A stretch of 64,000 nt of DNA, taken from Pectobacterium punjabense. GTDB lineage: Bacteria; Pseudomonadota; Gammaproteobacteria; Enterobacterales; Enterobacteriaceae. The position numbers and the translations under genes are program-made. The stretch is from NCBI RefSeq assembly GCF_012427845.1, contig NZ_CP038498.1:992001-1056000 (forward strand), given 5' to 3'. Below the pieces are notes generated by a model that worked only from the letters and a program-made list of their open reading frames with translations, made no database searches and had not been told where the DNA came from. Below, one piece after another: positions 58,738-64,000 of this stretch (its first letter is position 1; the number at the start of each line of letters is the position of its first letter).

Positions 58738-60841
58738 CCGTTATGTGATGGAGTCGTTGCTACGCCCCGCGGTCGAGCTCTATACAGCGACAACGGCGTG
58801 GAGTGCGACTTATATCTGCCTGACAGCTCCCTGGGCTGTTGCTCTTGCTCCATCCGTTAGCTGGGTTACTGCAGCAGGGTTTGGCGTGCTGGCATTGAAG
58901 CGCACGAGGCAAGGGTTACGGATCCTTCGTTACCGCCGCAATATCCGGCGACTTCCTCGGTATGTGATGAGCAGCAAACAGATCCCCGTGAGTAACCGCT
59001 ACCTGTTTCTCGGGAGGGGATTTCAGTGGACGCAGAAACATACTCAGCGGCTCCTGGAAGCTCGTCGGCCAGAGACAGAGTGTTATGTTCAGCCATCCGT
59101 CATTTATCGTATGGCGCGTGACCTGGAGAAAAAACTTGAGTACAGCCTGCCATACCTCTGCCGGCTTACTCAATCCGACACCGTCTTTAATCCCGTCAGA
59201 CCGTTACCTCCCGTGGGGGGGAGTCCCATCTATCACGGTGTTGAACCTGATGAATCCGATATTGGTTATGATCTGGGGGAGCGTGTAGGGCACTCGTTAG
59301 TCATGGGAACAACACGTGTTGGTAAAACACGCCTGGCCGAATTATTGATCACACAGGATATCCGACGTGGCGATGTCACCATCGTATTTGACCCCAAAGG
59401 AGATGCTGACCTGCTGAAACGGATGTGGGCGGAAGCGCGGAGAGCTGGAAGGGAAAGTGAGTTTCATGTTTTCCATCTTGGTTGGCCAGATATCAGTGCG
59501 CGTTATAACGCGATTGGACGTTTTAGCCGTATCTCTGAAGTGGCTTCGCGTGTTGCCGGACAGCTTTCAAGTGAAGGTAATTCTGCCGCTTTTAAGGAAT
59601 TCGCCTGGCGATTCGTCAATATCATTACACGAGCGCTGGTTGCCCTGGGCCAGCGGCCTGATTACAGCCTGATACTTCGTTATGTCACCAATATCGGTGA
59701 CCTTTACGAAATTTATGTCGAAAATCTGTTAAGCACTCAAGCTCCACAACTGTGGGTCACGGTGGAGAACTTAATCAGCTCAGGCATGCTTAATGAGCGG
59801 GATCTTCCCCGAAATATGCAGGGACAAGCGAACGCGATGAAAGTGTGGGCCATTGAGACCGTTCTTGGCAGTGATGAAGGTAAAAAAATATGGGATCCGG
59901 TTTTGGATGGTCTGAGGTCAGCCGTACGTTATGATCGGACTTATTTTGATAAAATAGTGGCGTCGCTATTGCCCTTACTGGAAAAACTGACGACGGGAAA
60001 AACAGCAGCGTTGCTGGCACCTGATTACACCGATATGGATGATCCTCGCCCCATCTTTGACTGGCAGGAAGTCATTAGAAAAAGAGGGATTGTGTATGTC
60101 GGGCTCGATGCGCTGTCGGATGCGGAGGTCGCATCAGCGGTAGGCAATAGCATGTTTGCTGACCTTGTATCTGTGGCAGGTTACATCTACAAGTTTGGTA
60201 TCGGCGGAGAAACCCCACAGAAAAAAATACCCATAAACCTCCACTGTGATGAGTTTAACGAACTGATGGGTGAGGAGTTTATTCCGCTTATTAACAAAGG
60301 CGGCGGCGCTGGGATTCAGGTCACTGCCTATACACAGACCTTGTCGGATATTGAAGCCAGGATTGGCAGTAGTGCCAAGGCCAACCAGGTGATTGGTAAC
60401 TTCAACTCGTTAATCATGCTACGGGTTAGAGAAAATAGTACAGCGGAGTTGCTGACCAGCCAGCTTCCTGAAGTGGATGTCTATACCAAGACGCTGGTTT
60501 CCGGTGTAACGGATATTACTAATCCTGACCAAGGTTCTGACTTTACCAGTAACGTTCAGGATCGCGTCAGTAATGTCAGGATGCCAATGATTACGCCCGC
60601 TGACATTATCAATCTGCCAAAAGGGCAGGCGTTTGCATTGCTTGAGGGGGGGCGGCTATGGAAAATCCGCATGCCATTACCTGATAGCGCAAATGACCCG
60701 TTCATGCCGGAAAGTATCAGCCGCATTGCCGAGTACATGCAGCAGAATTACCGCACCGGTGAAACCTGGTGGACGGGGAGTACATTACCTTCTGACAGCT
60801 TTGCGGGGTCTGCCTTTGGGCTAGAGGATGAGGTGGCATAA
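58730..60841 (+). CDS. traD: TraD-like conjugative coupling ATPase
   Basis: 703 residues from the ATG at 58730, with GGGAGG upstream, overlapping the previous gene. Two N-terminal transmembrane helices are followed by a VirD4/TraD ATPase domain. Walker A is GTTRVGKT (about 193-200) in SLVMGTTRVGKTRLAELLIT, with FDPKGDADLL, INLHCDEFNELMG (Walker B) and ITPADIINLPKGQAFALLEG. It delivers the relaxase-DNA complex to the secretion channel. The relaxase gene is not in the window. The stop overlaps the next start. Confidence 0.9.
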   Translation: MSDRYVMESLLRPAVELYTATTAWSATYICLTAPWAVALAPSVSWVTAAGFGVLALKRTRQGLRILRYRRNIRRLPRYVMSSKQIPVSNRYLFLGRGFQWTQKHTQRLLEARRPETECYVQPSVIYRMARDLEKKLEYSLPYLCRLTQSDTVFNPVRPLPPVGGSPIYHGVEPDESDIGYDLGERVGHSLVMGTTRVGKTRLAELLITQDIRRGDVTIVFDPKGDADLLKRMWAEARRAGRESEFHVFHLGWPDISARYNAIGRFSRISEVASRVAGQLSSEGNSAAFKEFAWRFVNIITRALVALGQRPDYSLILRYVTNIGDLYEIYVENLLSTQAPQLWVTVENLISSGMLNERDLPRNMQGQANAMKVWAIETVLGSDEGKKIWDPVLDGLRSAVRYDRTYFDKIVASLLPLLEKLTTGKTAALLAPDYTDMDDPRPIFDWQEVIRKRGIVYVGLDALSDAEVASAVGNSMFADLVSVAGYIYKFGIGGETPQKKIPINLHCDEFNELMGEEFIPLINKGGGAGIQVTAYTQTLSDIEARIGSSAKANQVIGNFNSLIMLRVRENSTAELLTSQLPEVDVYTKTLVSGVTDITNPDQGSDFTSNVQDRVSNVRMPMITPADIINLPKGQAFALLEGGRLWKIRMPLPDSANDPFMPESISRIAEYMQQNYRTGETWWTGSTLPSDSFAGSAFGLEDEVA

Positions 60842-61593
60842 TGGCCGAGCAGACGTCGTCGTCTCCACAACGTCAGGAGCCACCCAAAAAGCCGGGTCTG
60901 TTTCAAACGCTATTATGGGTTTGGCCATTGAAAGTGATTGGCATTCTGCTGGTTTCTTTGCTGGTCAGTTTGCTCATTGAATATATCGGCATGCTGTTTT
61001 TTTGGACAAATGAAGGCGCAGAACACAGTCGGCAGGTGATGTTGACGGAAAGTGGTTATCTGGCTGAAGGGTTTACCCAAAGCTTATTGATGTCTGAACC
61101 GGTTATCCTCATCGGCGGCATGGTTCACCAATCCTATCAGTGGCTGTTTGTGGACAGCGGTTTTATCAGTTGGCTTCATCAGGCAAAACAGATGAAGCCG
61201 AAGGATGGGGCGGCGCAAATGTTTAATTGGGTTGGGAGCTGGCTGGCGTTGGCGTTGTGGGAGTACTTACAGGCGACGGTTTATGTCACGGTCATTTTTG
61301 CGATACGGGTTGGCATTCTGGTGCTATCGATACCGCTTTTTATCATGGTTGCTGTGACTGGGATCGTTGATGGTCTGGTTCGTCGGGATTTACGGCGCTA
61401 CGGTGCTGGGTATGAATCCAGTTTTATCTATCATCATGCGAAGCGGTTTGTGAAGCCTGCGGTGTACGGGCCATGTATGCTGTATTTGTCCTGGCCAACT
61501 GCTGTGTGGCCTAATCTGTTGCTCTTACCCGCAGCGGTGTTGTTGGGTATTGTGCTGTCGATCGTTACTGGTGCTTTTAAAAAATACCTTTAA
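60841..61593 (+). CDS. TIGR03747 family ICE membrane protein
   Basis: 250 residues with four or five transmembrane segments (about 25-50, 80-105, 150-175, 205-245). The family strings GLFQTLLWVWPLKVIGILLV and RRDLRRYGAGYESSFIYHHA are recognisable. It is an integral part of the mating machinery, one base overlapped with traD (TAATG junction). Exact role unknown. Confidence 0.82.
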   Translation: MAEQTSSSPQRQEPPKKPGLFQTLLWVWPLKVIGILLVSLLVSLLIEYIGMLFFWTNEGAEHSRQVMLTESGYLAEGFTQSLLMSEPVILIGGMVHQSYQWLFVDSGFISWLHQAKQMKPKDGAAQMFNWVGSWLALALWEYLQATVYVTVIFAIRVGILVLSIPLFIMVAVTGIVDGLVRRDLRRYGAGYESSFIYHHAKRFVKPAVYGPCMLYLSWPTAVWPNLLLLPAAVLLGIVLSIVTGAFKKYL

Positions 61594-61629
61594 TGTTTAA
61601 GTTAAGGGTAATGGAAGCGTGAAAGCAGC

Positions 61630-62499
61630 ATGAGGGCATTGATGATGTTTCATTTATTAGTAAAGTATAGTGGTTGGAACCAGCATTCTGATTCAGTTGA
61701 TTTATCAAGATCGATTGCACCTAGTTATACGGATAAATCAATTGCAGCTATTTATCGACCAAATGGCGATTTTTCGGTTAAAGATATCATTCGTATACCG
61801 GCTATTTTTATGCCAGAGATTGATGGGAGTGGTGAGCCATTTGCTAGGGTTGGGCAGATCACTAATGTGATAAAAAAAACTCGAAGTGCTATAATTAACT
61901 ATGTTTATGATTCGAATATCCCTCCAATACATCTAGATAATATAGAGGAGATAGCTTCTTCCCTTGGTGTCGTTGGATTTCAACTGAGACATTCTCACTG
62001 GGCAGTTCATGATGCAGACTTGTTTGAAGTTTTGTTTAAGAGCAATCAGCACAGCTTGCCAAGCCCGAAGGTATTCAGTATCGATGGGTTAAATAAAATA
62101 TCACGAAAGCAAATCTCGGTAATGATGCCTTTTTCTAATAGTTTTGATGCTGTTTATTCCTCAATAAAGGAAATGGCCTCAGAAATGGGTATGGCTTGTA
62201 ATAGAGCTGATGATATTTGGCAAGAGCATTCAATTATTCAAGATATTGTTTCCTTAATTTGTATGTCATCTGTGGTAATTTGCGATCTCTCAGATAAGAA
62301 TCCAAATGTATTTTATGAGGCAGGGATCGCTCATGCTCTGGGAAAAGAGGTTATTCTATTGGCGCGGCACATTGGCGATGTGCCTTTTGATTTGAGGCAC
62401 TTACGTATTATCACTTATTTAAATAATGGCGAAGGAATTGCAAATATGATTCGCCAGCTACGCCCAAGAGTTACCATGCTGATGGGCGATACTTTGTGA
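61630..62499 (+). CDS. TIR-like/nucleoside-hydrolase-fold cargo protein, possible defence gene
   Basis: 289 residues in AT-rich DNA, inserted between two backbone genes. The C-terminal half (about 160-265) has the fold pattern of nucleoside deoxyribosyltransferase/TIR-like domains: SVMMPFSNSFDAVYSSIKEM (163-182), RADDIW (192-197), then CDLSDKNPNVFYEAGIAHAL (218-237), with the Asp and Glu expected to bind nucleotide. The N-terminal half (about 50-138) contains IPPIHLDNIEEIASSLGVVG and HSHWAVHDADLFEVLF, a module seen in phage-defence-type proteins. It may degrade NAD or nucleotides when triggered. Activity is inferred, not shown. Confidence 0.65.
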   Translation: MRALMMFHLLVKYSGWNQHSDSVDLSRSIAPSYTDKSIAAIYRPNGDFSVKDIIRIPAIFMPEIDGSGEPFARVGQITNVIKKTRSAIINYVYDSNIPPIHLDNIEEIASSLGVVGFQLRHSHWAVHDADLFEVLFKSNQHSLPSPKVFSIDGLNKISRKQISVMMPFSNSFDAVYSSIKEMASEMGMACNRADDIWQEHSIIQDIVSLICMSSVVICDLSDKNPNVFYEAGIAHALGKEVILLARHIGDVPFDLRHLRIITYLNNGEGIANMIRQLRPRVTMLMGDTL

Positions 62500-62552
62500 T
62501 TGAAGCTTCTGGTTAATTCATTATCTTTATGAAACGAAAGGATTTTTTATGG

Positions 62553-62594
62553 TATAATGTAACCATTAATGAAGTGAGTGATGTTCATTAATGG
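62553..62594 (+). promoter_or_regulatory. Promoter with inverted repeat before a small ORF
   Basis: A perfect -10 hexamer TATAAT (62553-62558) is followed by CCATTAATGAA (62563-62573) and its exact reverse complement TTCATTAATGG (62584-62594) around ten bases. The repeat covers the expected start point, so it could be a repressor site or a 5' hairpin. GGATTC/GAATCC arms follow near 62603-62624. Confidence 0.6.
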
Positions 62595-62648
62595 CCCAAT
62601 ATGGATTCGGGTCAATCAAGAATCCGTCATGTCTAAAAGGATTTTAAC

Positions 62649-62807
62649 ATGACCAATTATAATGTAACAACGCCAGATATTATCTGGCTTAAAATTGAGC
62701 AAATTGAATTGATTCTATCGACTGTTGATCAGAACGATCTTCAGCTAAAAGCACGACTTGAAGCTGAATTGGAGTATTGGTCTAATCAGTTATTCGGTTC
62801 TTGGTAA
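62649..62807 (+). CDS. Small 52-residue protein beside the TIR-like gene
   Basis: ATG at 62649 with AAGGA eight bases upstream, preceded by its own promoter and inverted repeat. The product is acidic and helical (MTNYNVTTPDIIWLKIEQIE, then LKARLEAELEYWSNQLFGSW), of the size and character of an antitoxin or small regulator. The base composition is as AT-rich as the upstream cargo gene, so the two probably arrived together. Confidence 0.5.
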   Translation: MTNYNVTTPDIIWLKIEQIELILSTVDQNDLQLKARLEAELEYWSNQLFGSW

Positions 62808-62959
62808 TAAACTTTAAGCTCAGGGGGGATATTTTCCCCCTTTCTTTTTTCTTCTTTTGTCCCTTAATTTTCACCATCCCATAAACAGTTTCCTGCTGTG
62901 CTTATCCCCCTGTTACGTCAGTCTTTCTCCTCGCCGTTATGCGCTACAGGAGAAGAGAG

Positions 62960-63268
62960 ATGTACCGATTGATTGGGCTGAGTGTACTGCTGGCTTCGGT
63001 TTGCGTAGTTCAGGCCCATGCTTCCGAAAAAGACGAGCTTGCTCTGGCTATGCGTCAACTTGACCAGGTTCAGGCTGGATTAGATCGTGCCCGAGTAGTT
63101 GCCAATCAGAATGGTCAGGATGCGCGCTTTTATTTTGATTACAGTAGTGCTTCCCGAGACATATCCGCTATGCGGAAGGGTATTGAGCAATATCTTGAGC
63201 CCTCTCGCGCTCAACCTTCGGTACCGCTTTCTGTCAGTGGGCAATACCGCCAGGAGAGAGGGCAATGA
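62960..63268 (+). CDS. RAQPRD family ICE protein (TIGR01690)
   Basis: 102 residues from the ATG at 62960, with AGGAG upstream. Signal peptide (cleavage near AHA-S), a helical body with ELALAMRQLDQVQAGLDRAR, and the end YLEPSRAQPSVPLSVSGQYR, a variant of the RAQPRDP-LxGxYR motif that names the family (here RAQPSVP). It is periplasmic and a backbone component of the conjugation system. It ends in an ATGA overlap with the next gene. Confidence 0.82.
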   Translation: MYRLIGLSVLLASVCVVQAHASEKDELALAMRQLDQVQAGLDRARVVANQNGQDARFYFDYSSASRDISAMRKGIEQYLEPSRAQPSVPLSVSGQYRQERGQ

Positions 63269-63501
63269 ATGCTGCACAGAAGGCCGCCTGGAGCGCAGCA
63301 TCGGGTAATACAGACCCCTCAGTACTCAATCTGCTTATCCTTGGTCTTCTCTTCTCCATTTTATTTCTGTGGGCAACCTGGGCATTGGTCATGGCCTACA
63401 AGGGGTGGACCACGAAATCCATCGGTGCTGAATCTATAGGAACATTTACGGTTCGGCTCATTCTGCTTCTGGTTATCTCTATTTTTCTCTTCGCTAGCTG
63501 A
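63265..63501 (+). CDS. TIGR03758 family ICE membrane protein
   Basis: 78 residues with two transmembrane helices (about 22-46 and 58-77). The opening MNAAQKAAWSAASGNTDPSV and MAYKGWTTKSI are typical of the family. It probably resembles small pilin- or VirB2/3-like membrane parts of the mating channel. Coupled to the RAQPRD gene by four bases. Confidence 0.8.
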   Translation: MNAAQKAAWSAASGNTDPSVLNLLILGLLFSILFLWATWALVMAYKGWTTKSIGAESIGTFTVRLILLLVISIFLFAS

Positions 63502-63530
63502 TTTTCACTCTGAACAAAAAAGGTTAACTC

Positions 63531-63890
63531 ATGAAAATAGTCTCAATAATGCGTCGTACCACAGAACGTCTGACAATGTTAGTTGTTCTCGGAGGACTCC
63601 ATTCAGGTCAGGTGCTGGCCGATTTGCCGCCTATTGAAGCGCCATCAAGTGGAGGTGGTGGCGGTTTATTCGGCACTCTGAAAGGCTATATCAAAGATGG
63701 GGTGGCTCTTGGAGGGCTTGTTATTGCTGCGATCGCATTCATTGTTGTTGCTCTGGCTGCGATATCTTCGTTTCATGATGTGAGATCTGGTAAGGAGAAA
63801 TGGTCAACATTTGGGGCGTTTGTCATTGTTGGGGTGATACTGCTTGTTGCTGTTATCTGGTTAGCCACTAAGGCGCTGGACATTCTGTAA
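63531..63890 (+). CDS. TIGR03745 family ICE membrane protein
   Basis: 119 residues: signal-like N-terminus ending near VLA-D, then PPIEAPSSGGGGGLFGTLKG, and two hydrophobic helices (about 60-80 and 96-116). This is the TIGR03745 pattern, small proteins resembling conjugative pilin/VirB2. The start could also be the ATG at 63549. It lies 29 bp after the TIGR03758 gene. Confidence 0.8.
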   Translation: MKIVSIMRRTTERLTMLVVLGGLHSGQVLADLPPIEAPSSGGGGGLFGTLKGYIKDGVALGGLVIAAIAFIVVALAAISSFHDVRSGKEKWSTFGAFVIVGVILLVAVIWLATKALDIL

Positions 63891-63901
63891 GGAGCGGGAG
63901 C

Positions 63902-64000
63902 ATGGCCGTGATTGAGTTTCTCCCCGATCGTCTGAATGTTGCCCCAGTGGTTTATCGTGGATTCACCACAGGAGAGTTAGGACTGGCTGCGGGCCTAGGG
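63902..64000 (+). CDS. TIGR03750 family conjugal transfer protein (5' end only)
   Basis: The first 33 codons before the window edge read MAVIEFLPDRLNVAPVVYRG and then FTTGELGLAAGLG. The string RLNxxPVVYRGxTxxELGL is typical of TIGR03750 proteins (TraL/VirB3-like inner-membrane components). GGAGCGGGAGC lies just upstream of the ATG, eleven bases after the preceding stop. Confidence 0.75.
   Translation, partial: MAVIEFLPDRLNVAPVVYRGFTTGELGLAAGLG

Larger units (their letters stand above)
27304..64000 (+). mobile_element. SPI-7/PAPI-1/HAI2-class integrative conjugative element (left portion)
   Basis: From the tRNA-Phe fragment rightward nearly every gene belongs to the conserved backbone of this ICE class: parA, dnaB, parB, STY4528-like, TIGR03761, topB, STY4534-like, ssb, a pilL-pilV type IVB pilus set with shufflon and rci, TIGR03759, TIGR03765, traD, TIGR03747, RAQPRD, TIGR03758, TIGR03745 and TIGR03750. 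No integrase or second att is in view, so at least 36.7 kb of element is present and the right end lies outside. Almost all genes run on the plus strand with short gaps or overlaps. Confidence 0.9.

Overview
The window is enterobacterial DNA, most likely from a soft-rot Pectobacterium (or close relative). The best taxonomic clues are a Svx-type (AvrXca-like) secreted HExxH metalloprotease, a FhuE-type siderophore receptor, CueP, and a tRNA-Phe-targeted integrative element of the SPI-7/PAPI-1/pKLC102/HAI2 class. No database search was possible; all names come from recognising protein and DNA patterns.

Positions 1 to about 27300 are ordinary chromosome. In order: a partial mdtG drug exporter; a 28-codon ORF behind a good CRP box; svx; a cytosine-permease-like gene with a LuxR/PAS regulator; a LysR regulator with an AEC transporter; fhuE behind a candidate Fur box; a DUF2569 membrane protein; and a five-gene chaperone-usher fimbrial cluster (minus strand) next to a ToxR/CadC-like membrane regulator and a FidL-like protein. 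A run of small regulator/target modules follows. Three TetR genes sit opposite a transporter-like membrane protein, an HPP membrane protein and an NAD(P)H oxidoreductase, each with visible palindromic operators in the shared promoter. Also here are a LOG-family hydrolase, cueP with a CueR box, a glyoxalase-fold protein and a GNAT acetyltransferase.

At 27304-27353 lies a 3' fragment of a tRNA-Phe gene on the minus strand, followed on its CCA side by a hairpin that looks like the native tRNA terminator. This is the attachment site at the ParA end of an integrative conjugative element (ICE), which fills the rest of the window and runs off the right edge. The intact tRNA and the integrase should lie beyond 64000. 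The ICE layout is: maintenance/replication block (parA, dnaB-like helicase, parB-like, TraR-like zinc finger, small coupled ORFs, DUF2857, ParE-like, STY4528-like replication gene, a hairpin-bearing direct-repeat array, TIGR03761 gene, topB, STY4534-like gene, ssb); a DUF4160/DUF2442 pair; a type IVB pilus operon (pilL frameshifted, pilM-pilV) ending in a multi-cassette shufflon and its recombinase rci; then the conjugation block (TIGR03759, lytic transglycosylase, TIGR03765, Mrr-like endonuclease, TraD coupling protein, TIGR03747, RAQPRD, TIGR03758, TIGR03745, TIGR03750).

The less expected parts of the ICE are: four GTTCG-N5-CGAAC palindromes inside the STY4528-like coding sequence, just upstream of a four-unit repeat array (together a candidate replication origin); a multi-hairpin leader that would hide the ribosome-binding site of the STY4534-like gene; a shufflon with two unrelated families of PilV tips and two cassettes that meet tail-to-tail with overlapping stop codons; a one-base deletion in pilL; and an AT-rich cargo gene for a nucleotide-hydrolase/TIR-like protein placed between conjugation genes, a candidate anti-phage gene.
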